Source: Oscillospiraceae bacterium (GTDB taxonomy: Bacteria > Bacillota > Clostridia > Oscillospirales > Ruminococcaceae). Taken from it: 64,000 nt of DNA. Location of the stretch: the NCBI GenBank assembly GCA_018110825.1, contig JAGBCL010000095.1:372001-436000 (forward strand), written 5' to 3'. The notes beneath the pieces are model-generated. The model saw only the letters and a list, made by a program, of their open reading frames with translations, had not been told where the DNA came from and did not search any database. Both the position numbers and the translations under genes were made by a program. The first letter of the stretch is position 1; every line of letters starts with the position of its first letter. This document shows, piece after piece, positions 26,526 to 35,675 of the stretch.

Positions 26526-27572
26526 ATGAAAAAACTAAACGAACTATTTACTGTAACTTATGGTGTGAATTTGGAATTATACAAGCTAACATTAAGTGAT
26601 GGTTTGGATTCAATTAATTATGTATCTCGAACGAAAAAAAACAATGGTGTTTCTGCACGAGTTGAAAGAATTGCAAATCTCAAACCCAATCCGGCAAACA
26701 CCTTGTCCATAGCTCTTACTGGAAGCGTTCTTGAAGTGTTTTTGCAAGAAGAAGAATATTATTCAGGAAGAGATATCGCTTATTTAACCCCCATTAACAG
26801 TATGGATAGATACACCTTGCTAATGTATTGTACGCTTATTAGGCATAATCAATTTAAATATTGTCAAGGAAGAGGAGCGAATACCACAGTTGGGGAAATT
26901 TTGTTGCCCGAAATAAGCGAGTTGAGTAAGTATAAAAAATATGATGTTTTGCCTGATATATCGACTATTCCGGATTATTTTTTGGAAGAAGGATATGAGA
27001 AAGCTTGTTGGTATATGGATAACATAGATCAACATGATTTTGAAAATAAGTATAGACCTTCATTTTTTAGCGAAAAGCTTGATACATACAGACAAAAAAG
27101 AAAAAGGAAACCTTGCTCGTTGAATGAAATATTCGCTATTGAATATCCTAAAACTCTTATATATGCAGAAATGCAGCCCTACTTAGATGGGATAAACTTT
27201 GTCAGTTCAAAAGGAAAAAACAATGGTGTGGTTGGACGAGTAGAGAAGAAAGACGGAATAAAGGTTTATCCTAAAGGATGCATAACTGTTCCTCTAAAAG
27301 GATCCGTTTTATCAACTGCTATTCAACAGGAAGATTGCTATGTAGCACATCAAACAGCCGTGTTAACACCTATTAAAGATATGAGTATATACACAAAAAT
27401 GTATATCATTACCCTTATCAATGCAAATAAATTTAGATTCAATTATGGTAGGCAGGCAGATAATACCTTGAAAGACCTAGAAATCGAACTCCCCATAGAC
27501 GAACATGGCGATTTTGATTGGAAATATATAGATAACTATATAAAATCCTTGCCATATAGTGCAAATATTTAA
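26526..27572 (+). CDS. BcgI-like R-M specificity subunit (B/S)
   Basis: The 348-residue product consists of two similar halves. Residues about 1-95 and 200-300 each contain a LDxINYVSRTKKNNGV/LDGINFVSSKGKNNGV segment, a GSVL strand and an AYLTP/AVLTP strand, which is the pattern of two target-recognition domains. The length is close to the BcgI B subunit. It reads the split DNA site for the A subunit. GAGGAG lies in the end of the A gene. With the A gene interrupted this subunit has no partner encoded in the window. Confidence 0.82.
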   Translation: MKKLNELFTVTYGVNLELYKLTLSDGLDSINYVSRTKKNNGVSARVERIANLKPNPANTLSIALTGSVLEVFLQEEEYYSGRDIAYLTPINSMDRYTLLMYCTLIRHNQFKYCQGRGANTTVGEILLPEISELSKYKKYDVLPDISTIPDYFLEEGYEKACWYMDNIDQHDFENKYRPSFFSEKLDTYRQKRKRKPCSLNEIFAIEYPKTLIYAEMQPYLDGINFVSSKGKNNGVVGRVEKKDGIKVYPKGCITVPLKGSVLSTAIQQEDCYVAHQTAVLTPIKDMSIYTKMYIITLINANKFRFNYGRQADNTLKDLEIELPIDEHGDFDWKYIDNYIKSLPYSANI

Positions 27573-27584
27573 TAGGAGATTATT

Positions 27585-27874
27585 ATGAACATTGCTTTTG
27601 TAGAGATTAGAAATTTCAGAAAGCTGAAAAGTTGCAGAAGAGATTTAAGCCCCCATCTACTATATTTGTTGGAGCAAATAACAGCGGAGAAGCATCGGTA
27701 ATGTTCGCTCTTATAAAGTTTTTGAAGAAACGTCAACTTGTTATAGAAGATTTTACATTGTCTAATTTGGCTACTATTGCACATTTAGGAGATAAATATG
27801 TTGACGAAGCCAATCCTATCATACCAAACAGTGAAGATTGCATCATTATTAGCTATAATAACCCCATGTTTTAG
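27585..27874 (+). pseudogene. Truncated, frameshifted OLD-family ATPase
   Basis: Translation begins MNIAFVEIRNFRKLKSC, typical of OLD/RecF-like ATPases. After RRDLS the frame shifts at a C-run and continues PSTIFVGANNSGEASVMFAL, a Walker A in which the Lys-Thr/Ser is lost (GEAS). The frame ends near 27874, far short of the 600 or so residues of the family. It follows the specificity gene by 12 bases, so it was once the third gene of the BcgI-like operon. It is dead. Confidence 0.8.
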
Positions 27875-28614
27875 ATGTCTAAAAGGAAGGCAATAAGCTA
27901 GTTTAATAGAGAGCTGACCTGATATATTTCCAGTTGTTCTATTCTTAATTTGGTCAGAGCAACGGACACACATCTTCCCAATTTATGAATGTTTGAAAAC
28001 ACGTTGTCAAGAAGCGAGATTTGGCGCAGGGGATTCTTCAAGATTTACAGATTAAAAAGAAACATAATACATAGTGGCAGTTGGAAATTCCAACTGCCAC
28101 TATTCTTAAATAAGAATCAAACCTGAATTTAATAATTCAGTCACGCGCTCTCAGATGTTGCCCATCCTCTGCACCGCTTTTTATGCAAGCAGGAACATCT
28201 GATTGATGTGAAGAACTTAGGCATAAAGGTTATCAAAGGCAAAACAAAATATAATTGAGATTCAAACCCGATAATTCCCTTGTGGAGTTATCGGGTTATT
28301 TCTTTTCACTCAATAATATCCCTCATTGTTCCTTTTATAAGAAAACAAAACTCTGTCCTATTTGAAAAATATCCTAAAATGCAACTTTCAAAATATGCAA
28401 TCCTGCAAACTTTTCGCTTGGGGTTATAAAATCCTCCTCCGACTGACCTTAATTTATGAAAGCTGTAATTTGCATTAAAAACATTACCGCTTTTTATGCA
28501 AAGCTACAAACTTTCAGAAATTCCCGAAAACAGACTTAAAAAATCGGGCGAAATTGTAGGTACTTATGAAAGGGTGTAACGCTCTCTCAAATTTCAAGGA
28601 AAGGAATGATGTAA
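27875..28614. other. Decayed intergenic region between the R-M locus and the mob module
   Basis: No intact gene. Two hairpins stand out: a 14-bp perfect stem AGTGGCAGTTGGAA (28073-28086) with its complement (28088-28101), and a terminator AACCCGATAA (28265-28274) with TTATCGGGTT (28288-28297) followed by T-rich DNA. Short coding remnants (for example VKNLGIKVIKGKTKYN before 28257) show past deletion. The left end of the mob/serine-recombinase module must lie here, but I could not place it. Confidence 0.55.
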
Positions 28615-28662
28615 ATGAAATTATTACAAGGAGGTGCTACATATTGCAATTTATCATTTTAA
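28615..28662 (+). CDS. 15-residue leader ORF overlapping the relaxase start
   Basis: ATG at 28615 with AAGGAAAGG upstream encodes MKLLQGGATYCNLSF and stops at 28662. It reads through the relaxase ribosome site (28628-28634) and start region in another frame. Translation of it would open or block that site. Whether it is a real leader is inferred from its own ribosome site and its position. Confidence 0.4.
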   Translation: MKLLQGGATYCNLSF

Positions 28663-29680
28663 CGTCAAGGTCGTAAGCCGTGGCAAAAATGCAAGTGCGG
28701 TTGCGAAAGCGGCGTACATATCGGGAGAGAAAATTAAAAACAGCTATGACGGTGTTACCCACGATTACCGAAAGAAGAAAGAAATTGTACATAAGGAAAT
28801 TCTTTTGCCGTCAAACGCTCCACCTGAATTTATGAAACGTGATGTTCTTTGGAATGCTGTTGAGCAAGCAGAAAAGCGAAAAAACAGCCAAACCGCAAAG
28901 CACATTGACGCAGCTTTGCCATTGGAAATATCCCGTGATGAGCAGATTGATTTGGTACGGAATTTTTGTCAGCAATGCTTCATTTCAAAAGGAATGTGTG
29001 CTGATTTTGCAATTCACGATAAGGGTGACGGTAATCCACACGTTCATATTCTACTCACCACACGCAGAGTTAATGAGAATGGATTTACTGTAAAAGACCG
29101 TTCTTGGAATGACAAGTCGCTTCTGCTGGAGTGGAGAAAGCTGTGGGCGGATTGGTGCAATCACAAGCTGTATGCTGTTTCCGATGAACGAATTGACCAC
29201 AGAAGTTATGCGTCACAAGGAATTGATAAAATTCCGCAGATGCATTTGGGTGCGGCGGCTTGTGCGATTGAGAAAAAGGGTTATCGTACTGACAAGGGCA
29301 GTCGAAACAGACGGATTGCTCTGACAAATCTTGATATGAAGATTGAAGAGCAGAAACGTGAGTTAAATGACATTCGCTCCGAGAGAATACGGCTTCGCAC
29401 AGATTATCTTGAAACTATTGTAGGCTGTCAATATTGCGAAATGCAGAAGCTTGAAGGTAACATTTTGCATTTAAAAGATTTTGAGATTGAACTACGGAAA
29501 AGGAATGTACAATGTCACATTATGGGTATGACTGATGGCACGGGAGCAATTTTCTTCCCGAAAGCAGATTATGACAAAGCTGTCGAAGCTTTGAATGTAG
29601 TTGAAGGGAGAGCAAATACGACAACCGTGCCGCCTGAACAGAAACAGGACAAGCCTTTGAAGAAGCACCGTTCACGGTAA
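28634..29680 (+). CDS. mobA: MobQ-family relaxase (MobA/MobL)
   Basis: The product has the MobA/MobL start (AIYHFNVKVVSRGKNASAVAKAAYISG), the metal-binding HVH of NPHVHILLTTR near residue 137, and a helical C-terminus, about 348 residues. It should nick the oriT at 29753-29790 and pilot the strand during mobilisation. The expected ATG, in frame before GCAATTTATCAT, is ATT here (28643), eight bases after AAGGAGG. The nearest legal in-frame start, GTG at 28634, overlaps the ribosome site itself. Expression may therefore be weak or depend on the ATT codon. Confidence 0.85.
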   Translation: MLHIAIYHFNVKVVSRGKNASAVAKAAYISGEKIKNSYDGVTHDYRKKKEIVHKEILLPSNAPPEFMKRDVLWNAVEQAEKRKNSQTAKHIDAALPLEISRDEQIDLVRNFCQQCFISKGMCADFAIHDKGDGNPHVHILLTTRRVNENGFTVKDRSWNDKSLLLEWRKLWADWCNHKLYAVSDERIDHRSYASQGIDKIPQMHLGAAACAIEKKGYRTDKGSRNRRIALTNLDMKIEEQKRELNDIRSERIRLRTDYLETIVGCQYCEMQKLEGNILHLKDFEIELRKRNVQCHIMGMTDGTGAIFFPKADYDKAVEALNVVEGRANTTTVPPEQKQDKPLKKHRSR

Positions 29681-29752
29681 AACGCTGTGCGTATTTTCGT
29701 TTTGCGCAAGCAAAACTTGAGAGGGGTTGAGGGGAGTTGTTCCCTCACGCAC

Positions 29753-29790
29753 ACAAACTCTTTTTGAGTTTGTATAAGTGCGCCCTTCGG
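29753..29790 (+). other. oriT: oriT of MobQ type
   Basis: The inverted repeat ACAAACTC (29753-29760) and GAGTTTGT (29766-29773) is followed at once by TAAGTGCGCCCT (29775-29786), the nick region known from RSF1010/R1162-type origins, where the cut falls after TAAGTGCG. It lies 75 bases after the relaxase gene. Confidence 0.82.
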
Positions 29791-29917
29791 GATATTTGGT
29801 TTGTTTGTTCCAAGATTATTGATTAGTGCAAACCAAATATCCCACAGCGAAGCTGTCCCTCCTGCATATGCAGTGAGGCAAATTTGATTGATTTTATGAA
29901 AGAGAGGAAAATATATT

Positions 29918-30322
29918 ATGGCAAGAAAATTTGATATAGGCGAAATGAAAGCGAAGCTTGCAAAATATGATGAACGAAAAAGGGAAACAGAAAAAGCTTT
30001 GTCGAAGATAGAGACTTCCCGAAAAGAGCTTGTAGCAAAGATTGCTGCCGAGGAAAGAAAAGAGCGTACTCATAATCTTTGTGAGGTGGGTGGGCTTGTT
30101 TACAAGTATTTCGGTGAAAACCTTACGGGTGAACAATTTAAGAATATTCTTGATGTGCTGTTTAAGATGAACGGCGTGCAGGAGTTCGTCAATGTCGAAA
30201 AGGACAAGCGTGCTTTGGCTGAAATTGAAAGGATTGAGAATATCACTTCTGATGTCGATGAGGAAGAAAATACAGAAACAGAACCGAGTGGTTATCTTGG
30301 TTCGGGAAGAGTTAGTGCTTAA
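29918..30322 (+). CDS. Coiled-coil mobilisation accessory protein
   Basis: The 134-residue product is a Lys/Glu-rich coiled coil over residues about 5-55, then a small folded part (GGLVYKYFGENLTGEQFKNILDVL) and an acidic tail. It resembles the short DUF3847-type proteins encoded next to mob genes in Clostridia and is similar in style to the protein at 14961. GAGAGGAAA precedes the ATG. It is downstream of oriT on the relaxase strand. A relaxosome role is inferred from position only. Confidence 0.65.
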   Translation: MARKFDIGEMKAKLAKYDERKRETEKALSKIETSRKELVAKIAAEERKERTHNLCEVGGLVYKYFGENLTGEQFKNILDVLFKMNGVQEFVNVEKDKRALAEIERIENITSDVDEEENTETEPSGYLGSGRVSA

Positions 30323-30337
30323 TGCAGGGAGGATAAA

Positions 30338-30565
30338 TTGAGAAGAAATGTGTTACTTACAAATACCGCCATAGAAAACAATTCTATGATTGGCGAAAAA
30401 TCAGAGCCGAATATTGAAATTCCAACCGATTGTTTGGATGAATTTGTAACTGCTATGAAAATTGGCTATTACAAAGAATTTTACAAGCAGGGACTTATTA
30501 CTTCCGAACAGCTTGAACAGTTGATTTCAATGCAGGGTAAGTTATCTGTGGAAAAAGCAGCTTAA
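30338..30565 (+). CDS. Small protein with SHOCT-like C-terminus
   Basis: The 75-residue product starts at TTG (30338) five bases after GGAGG. It contains YKQGLITSEQLEQLISM, a short helical motif like SHOCT domains. It follows the coiled-coil accessory gene by 15 bases. The function is unknown; such genes are common before serine recombinases in mobilisable elements. Confidence 0.55.
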   Translation: MRRNVLLTNTAIENNSMIGEKSEPNIEIPTDCLDEFVTAMKIGYYKEFYKQGLITSEQLEQLISMQGKLSVEKAA

Positions 30566-30611
30566 TTAAAATCCCCTGCATATTCTGTTCTGAAATTCTA
30601 ATTTTCACATC

Positions 30612-30640
30612 TTGACTTTCGGCTGCTAAAGTGTTAAAAT
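30612..30640 (+). promoter_or_regulatory. Sigma-A promoter of the serine recombinase gene
   Basis: TTGACT, 17-base spacer, TAAAAT, 50 bases before the ATG at 30691. Confidence 0.78.
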
Positions 30641-30690
30641 GTATGTGCAGGGGGATATTTTATCCCCATAATATTGGGGGAAGGAGGACT

Positions 30691-32310
30691 ATGAATAACA
30701 AAATTAAGGTTGCGGCATACTGCCGTGTTTCTACGGATTATGAAGACCAATTAAATTCGCTTTCAACGCAGATTAAGTATTTCACTGAATACATAAGCAA
30801 TCACGATGGCTGGGAACTTATTGAGGTTTACTATGACGAAGGCATAACGGGAACGTCAGTTAAAAAGCGTGACGGTTTCAACAGAATGATTAAGGATTGC
30901 GAAAACGGAAAAATCAACTTGATACTTACAAAAGAGGTTTCACGTTTTGCAAGAAATACCGTTGATACTCTTTGTTTCACCCGTAAGCTTTCATCGCTTG
31001 GCATAGGCGTTATCTTTATGAATGATGGTATTGATACCCGCGATAAAGACGGTGAGCTTCGATTGACGATTATGGCTTCTATTGCTCAGGAGGAAAGCCG
31101 AAAGGTTTCCGAAAGAGTAAAATGGGGCATAAAGCGTCGAATGGAAAATGGCGTCATTCTTGGCTGCGGACGAATATGCGGATATAAGGTGGAAAATAAA
31201 CAGATGGTAATTATTCCTGATGAAGCGGAAATTGTACAAAAAATTTTTCACACATATTTATATGATGGTAAGGGCGCTAACACCATTGCGAGAGAACTTA
31301 ATAATCAGGGACTGCGTACCGTTAACGGAAAGATGTGGTGCTCTCAGGCAATACTTCGTATTCTGCGAAATGAAAAATATGTAGGAGATTTGACGCAGTG
31401 CAAAGTATATTGTACCGATTATCTTACCAAGAAAATGGTCAGAAATCACGGAGAAAATCCTGACAAGCCTCTAATTACCGTTTCGGAACATCACGATGGT
31501 ATTATCCCCCGTGAACTCTGGGATGAGGTTCAGGCAGAACTGGAGCACAGAGGAAGGCTTACCAAGGAAGGAATGAAACATTCCAAAACACATTGGCACA
31601 GCGACAAGATTTTCTGCGGAAAATGCGGAAAGCCTTATCATATCAACGGTAAGCACACTTACAGAAACAGGCTTCTTCGATGCTCCAACAGGGCACGCTA
31701 CGGAAAAACAGTACAAATTGATGAACACGGCAATACGGTTGGCTGTGATAATGAAAGTGTAAACGAAAATGTTCTTGAGTGCTGTATAAAGCACGTTTTG
31801 GAAAAGGTAAAGTATTGCCGAAAGGATATTGAGCTTCGCTTAATTGAAGAAATAAAACTGGTGCAGAAATTTTCCAAAAAATCAGATACAAAAAAGCTTA
31901 AAAATGAAATTGAGCATTTAAAAGAGAAAAAGCGCAATGCGATTGACCTTATGCTTGAGGGTTTGATTTCGAAAGATGACCTGAAACAGCAAACGGAATT
32001 TTATGAATGTGAAATCACACGTCTTACCGAAGAAATTGCCAGAAACAAAAACATAGAGCATACACATAAGGAGCAGCTTGAACGGATTCAGGAGTACATC
32101 GATATGGTCAATCAAACAGAAAATCTCGATACAGACAGTACCGAGATTTACAAAAATATGCTTGATAGGATAAATGTCTATGGGGGTAATGTGCTGGAGG
32201 TTTATCTTACCTGTATACCGTTTGGATTTCGTGTGAACTATCGTGTGGAACGCTGTTCAAGAATAGGCAAATTTGATGTTTTTGTTGATGATTGCTGTAT
32301 AGCTGCTTAG
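30691..32310 (+). CDS. Large serine recombinase, TnpX/TndX-like
   Basis: The 539-residue product has AAYCRVSTDYEDQ with nucleophile Ser13, the EVSRFARN box, a recombinase domain, the zinc ribbon FCGKCGKPYH with later Cys, and a C-terminal coiled coil. It is a different lineage from the one at 11812: the start YCRVSTDYEDQLNSL is typical of Tn4451/Tn5397-type enzymes. GGAGG precedes the ATG at 30691; an upstream in-frame ATG has none. It is the right-most gene of the oriT/relaxase module, so it probably integrated that module. The right attachment site should lie within 32311-32423 but is not evident. Confidence 0.93.
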   Translation: MNNKIKVAAYCRVSTDYEDQLNSLSTQIKYFTEYISNHDGWELIEVYYDEGITGTSVKKRDGFNRMIKDCENGKINLILTKEVSRFARNTVDTLCFTRKLSSLGIGVIFMNDGIDTRDKDGELRLTIMASIAQEESRKVSERVKWGIKRRMENGVILGCGRICGYKVENKQMVIIPDEAEIVQKIFHTYLYDGKGANTIARELNNQGLRTVNGKMWCSQAILRILRNEKYVGDLTQCKVYCTDYLTKKMVRNHGENPDKPLITVSEHHDGIIPRELWDEVQAELEHRGRLTKEGMKHSKTHWHSDKIFCGKCGKPYHINGKHTYRNRLLRCSNRARYGKTVQIDEHGNTVGCDNESVNENVLECCIKHVLEKVKYCRKDIELRLIEEIKLVQKFSKKSDTKKLKNEIEHLKEKKRNAIDLMLEGLISKDDLKQQTEFYECEITRLTEEIARNKNIEHTHKEQLERIQEYIDMVNQTENLDTDSTEIYKNMLDRINVYGGNVLEVYLTCIPFGFRVNYRVERCSRIGKFDVFVDDCCIAA

Positions 32311-32423
32311 GTTGTGGTTTTGGTGCACAATGGTACTTTTGACAGCGGGGCTATCAGAAATCTTTGCGCTCTCCGAGGGGATGAGGCGATACGGCTTTAT
32401 AAGAATTAGCAATGTCATAAATG

Positions 32424-34292
32424 TTATTTGTTTAATTTCGTAAAAAGAGATTTCCAAACATCCACATACTTGCTATCTATATCGCTTTTGCTTTTACTTT
32501 TGAGAATATTCTTTGCAGACTTCGCCATATCTACTTTCCAGCCTTTTTCTAAATCTATGGAATATTTTTGAGCGAAGGCTTCAATTTGCGGGACAAGAGG
32601 AAGAGTATCATCATAATCATCTTCAAAGTCATCATCTTCAACAGTATTAAAAAGTCTAGATATATATCTCTTTACAAGTATATATGGAATAATATCTTCG
32701 ACCTCGCTGTTATCCATATTAGTTAGTGATTGAACATCGATAATTTTGGATTTGCTTTCTTTGTATAATCCAGATTGCAATTTATTGACGGCATCCTTAC
32801 CGTTTTTATCTGAATCTACTATTACAAAGGGGAGTTCATCCGCCTTGCTACTAACTATACTTACAACGCCAGATATTCCTTTTACGCCACCCGAAGGCAT
32901 AAAGACAAGTTCCTGCTTAGGACAAATTATTTTTTCTTTTATTATGAATGTTTTTATCGCATTTAAATAGTGCTGGTCAGAAGGACCTTCTACTACGATA
33001 GGTTGACATCCTTGCAATAAAATATCTGATACGCTTAAACCCATTGCAGCGTGTACAGCGTAGATTGAATGTTCGTTTAATGAAGCTGCTCCTTGTCTTA
33101 AATCGCTTGAAACAACTGTGTAACCTTCCTCATCCATATATACAACTCTGCATCTATCGATATTTGTTGTATCAATAATAAACGGCGAATGTGTTGTATG
33201 TACGATTTGATTGTTTTCGGAAAGATTGTCAAAAAATTTCGACAGGTCTTTCTGCGCCATCGGGTGTAGCGTTAATCCAGCTTCGTCCAAAAGCAGTACT
33301 GAATTTTTATGTTGTTCTTGGCTTTCAACCAAGAAAATTAAATAAAAACTAATAAACCATTGCAAACCTGTACTACGCAATTCTAATGCAACTTCGTCTG
33401 GACGAATTTTATCAGACACCCAAATGTTAAAGTAATCACCGTCGGCTTCAAATCGAAATTTATACTCTCCTTGATTCCACCAGTTTTTAAATTTGCGAGT
33501 AAGTTCTCCAGAAGCAGATTGCAATAAAATACTTCGTTGTTCTTTGTTTTTTTCCGCTTTCAATATATCGTCTGGATTTGGAGTCGGATTCTGCGCTTTT
33601 GTACGCTCTTTTGCAATATCTTTGGGGTCTTTGCCTAATTCTAAAATTTCTTCTGGATTTAGTTTTACAAAATCAAAAAGTACACGTAAAGTTCGTACTT
33701 GTTCTTCGTTTGTATCAATGCCTGTTATAGTTTCACCATTCAACCATTTGACAACATAAGGTAAATATATTCTTGATGAAAGATTTCCATAATTAGAATA
33801 ATAAACAAATTTAGGGATTTCATCTAATGTCACCTCGGTTAAGACCTTATTGAATTCTTCTTCAGAAACAATCTCTGTTTCTTCGCCATCCTCATTAGTT
33901 GAACAGATTTGATTTTGCAATGGGTATTTATCAAATCCGATTGTGCGATGACCGTCATAATATTTTGAAACCGTAATAATGGTTTCTTTTTCAAATGTGC
34001 AGTTAGCTTTTTTAGATATAACTTCTTTGCTTTCTTCGTCAAGTATAAACTCTGCTTCAATAAACCTTACTTTTTGGATTTCGTTTCTTAATGAGCTTTG
34101 CTTTGATACAGGAAGGTCGTGCAAAACATCAATATTGCCTTCTCTTGCAGGATTTAATTTCCATAACGCTAACAATACGTTAGACTTTCCAGACTCATTA
34201 ACACCAACCAAAGTGGTAACATCATTACAATCTACCCAGCCGCTATCTTCAATAGAGCGGAAATTTGTAACTCTAAAACGTAATAATTGCAT
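32424..34292 (-). CDS. OLD-family ATPase with TOPRIM domain
   Basis: The 622-residue product has Walker A GVNESGKSN at residues 31-39, a second ATPase half with LLLDEAGLTLHP (Walker B) and TTHSPF, and a TOPRIM-like region IVVEGPSDQHYL with later FVIVDSDKNG. It is an OLD/RecF-like ATP-dependent nuclease. It is not a close copy of the GajA at 18776, and no helicase gene follows it. It starts 14 bases after the HpaII-type nuclease gene, with GAGGAGG, so it is the last gene of that R-M operon. A backup defence role is inferred from that linkage. Confidence 0.85.
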   Translation of the reverse strand: MQLLRFRVTNFRSIEDSGWVDCNDVTTLVGVNESGKSNVLLALWKLNPAREGNIDVLHDLPVSKQSSLRNEIQKVRFIEAEFILDEESKEVISKKANCTFEKETIITVSKYYDGHRTIGFDKYPLQNQICSTNEDGEETEIVSEEEFNKVLTEVTLDEIPKFVYYSNYGNLSSRIYLPYVVKWLNGETITGIDTNEEQVRTLRVLFDFVKLNPEEILELGKDPKDIAKERTKAQNPTPNPDDILKAEKNKEQRSILLQSASGELTRKFKNWWNQGEYKFRFEADGDYFNIWVSDKIRPDEVALELRSTGLQWFISFYLIFLVESQEQHKNSVLLLDEAGLTLHPMAQKDLSKFFDNLSENNQIVHTTHSPFIIDTTNIDRCRVVYMDEEGYTVVSSDLRQGAASLNEHSIYAVHAAMGLSVSDILLQGCQPIVVEGPSDQHYLNAIKTFIIKEKIICPKQELVFMPSGGVKGISGVVSIVSSKADELPFVIVDSDKNGKDAVNKLQSGLYKESKSKIIDVQSLTNMDNSEVEDIIPYILVKRYISRLFNTVEDDDFEDDYDDTLPLVPQIEAFAQKYSIDLEKGWKVDMAKSAKNILKSKSKSDIDSKYVDVWKSLFTKLNK

Positions 34293-34305
34293 AATTTGTC
34301 CTCCT

Positions 34306-35379
34306 CTACTTCACAAACCTAATCTGAACATTCAATTTCAAATACTGCTGTCCGTCAACTTCATAAATATTACCAAAGCCGTGTTTGCTCTTGCTTGGAG
34401 TATCGAAACGTGTATTGGCATACATATAATTCTTGAAAGCATTGTGGTTATAAATGTGATAGCATACCACATCTCCATCGTCCTTGACAATGATATAACC
34501 GCCTGTTGCTTCGTAATCGCCTGTCCACATAGTGTTTGGCACCATTCCGAGAGCTATATTCGTAAGCATTTCCTTTGACTTATGACGCAGGAACACTTTG
34601 TTGTCAAGCGTTGATATTATGCCTGCTTCGGCAACCATATCGGTAAGTTCAGAAATACTATGAGACTTACCTTGATAGTAATACTTAATCATTTCAGCAA
34701 ATACAGCAGGCATTTCTGTCATAACCATTTTAAGATTGAAATCAAGGGTTTTGTTATCCGTTTCAACAAATTCGATATCCGCACCTTTTGATGCAAGGAA
34801 ATCAAACTTGTCCTTGAACTTCTTGAATTCATGGAATGTATTGATTTCATCATCAGTTAGCTTGTGTCCTATCACCTTATAAGTGAAATTTGTTGCTCCT
34901 GAAGCGTTGAAAAGAGTAGAGGGACTTCCAAGCTGAGATTTAATACTGAAACCAAAAGTATCGTCACGTCCGGACATAATATCGTGCACCATAAGACGAA
35001 TATCCGCTTTGTCCTGTGATTTTGCTTTTAAGGTTTTACACTTGATTGATTCTGCAAAACCCCATACTTCGGGAAGCTCAAACGCTCCTTTGGTGTTTTT
35101 CTTTGCTTTTAAACCGGCAAGAAGCTTGTCCGTCTGTTCAACGAAAGAAGCAATGGGGATACTGCATATTTCTTCGCCATTACCTGCGTTAATAACCTTT
35201 ACTTCAGCTGTGCGGCAATATTCAAGAGTATCATTGCCCTGAGCGCGAATTACTTTAAGTACATCATAGTAAATATCGGGGATTTTATTTGTATCAGCGT
35301 CGGCAGCATACAGTTTACCGTCTGCCAAAAGCTTGAAAAGCGTATATAATTCGCTCCATTCTCCTACATTTCCTGTCAT
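34306..35379 (-). CDS. HpaII-family type II restriction endonuclease
   Basis: The 357-residue product has the HpaII-family start (TGNVGEWSELYTLFKLLADGKLYAADA) and the IKSQLGSPSTLFNASGATNF segment known from HpaII homologues; HpaII itself is of nearly the same length. HpaII cuts C^CGG when the inner C is unmethylated. It lies between the 91-residue gene (six bases upstream) and the OLD-family gene. The cognate methyltransferase and Vsr are in the same operon. CCGG specificity is inferred from family membership. Confidence 0.85.
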   Translation of the reverse strand: MTGNVGEWSELYTLFKLLADGKLYAADADTNKIPDIYYDVLKVIRAQGNDTLEYCRTAEVKVINAGNGEEICSIPIASFVEQTDKLLAGLKAKKNTKGAFELPEVWGFAESIKCKTLKAKSQDKADIRLMVHDIMSGRDDTFGFSIKSQLGSPSTLFNASGATNFTYKVIGHKLTDDEINTFHEFKKFKDKFDFLASKGADIEFVETDNKTLDFNLKMVMTEMPAVFAEMIKYYYQGKSHSISELTDMVAEAGIISTLDNKVFLRHKSKEMLTNIALGMVPNTMWTGDYEATGGYIIVKDDGDVVCYHIYNHNAFKNYMYANTRFDTPSKSKHGFGNIYEVDGQQYLKLNVQIRFVK

Positions 35380-35385
35380 AATCTT

Positions 35386-35661
35386 TTACCTGCTTTTTAA
35401 AAATTCATAATAGTGATTCATAGCAACGCTGTACATTCTATTTCCTTTGGTATCTTTTAAATCAAAAAATCGGTTGGAAGTAATATCCTTCATCATTGAG
35501 TCAAATTCAATCGAAGAAGTGACATTATAAAGTTCTTTATCAATAACACCTTCCGAAAGCATATCCTTTGTAATTGCTCTTATTGCACGAGTGTATTTTC
35601 TTATAGAGCTTTCTGATAACTTTGTTGTTTCTTCAAGCCATTCTCTGAATAATTTCTCCAT
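35386..35661 (-). CDS. Small R-M-associated helical protein
   Basis: The 91-residue product starts at the ATG at 35661, with GAGGTG six bases upstream. It is helical (EWLEETTKLSESSIRKYTRAIRAI) and resembles the N-terminal SAM-like domain of tyrosine recombinases or of some restriction enzymes (LSESSIRKY...YYEFLKS). It sits between methyltransferase and nuclease genes, like a controller or a detached nuclease domain. No helix-turn-helix regulator is otherwise present in this operon. The function is unknown. Confidence 0.6.
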   Translation of the reverse strand: MEKLFREWLEETTKLSESSIRKYTRAIRAITKDMLSEGVIDKELYNVTSSIEFDSMMKDITSNRFFDLKDTKGNRMYSVAMNHYYEFLKSR

Positions 35662-35675
35662 ATTCACACCTCATA

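Noticed and set aside
32311-32423. A short coding tail (VHNGTFDSGAIRNLCALRGD...) after the serine recombinase
   Set aside because: It has no start or ribosome site and no recognised family; it may be a remnant, but I could not support it as a gene.
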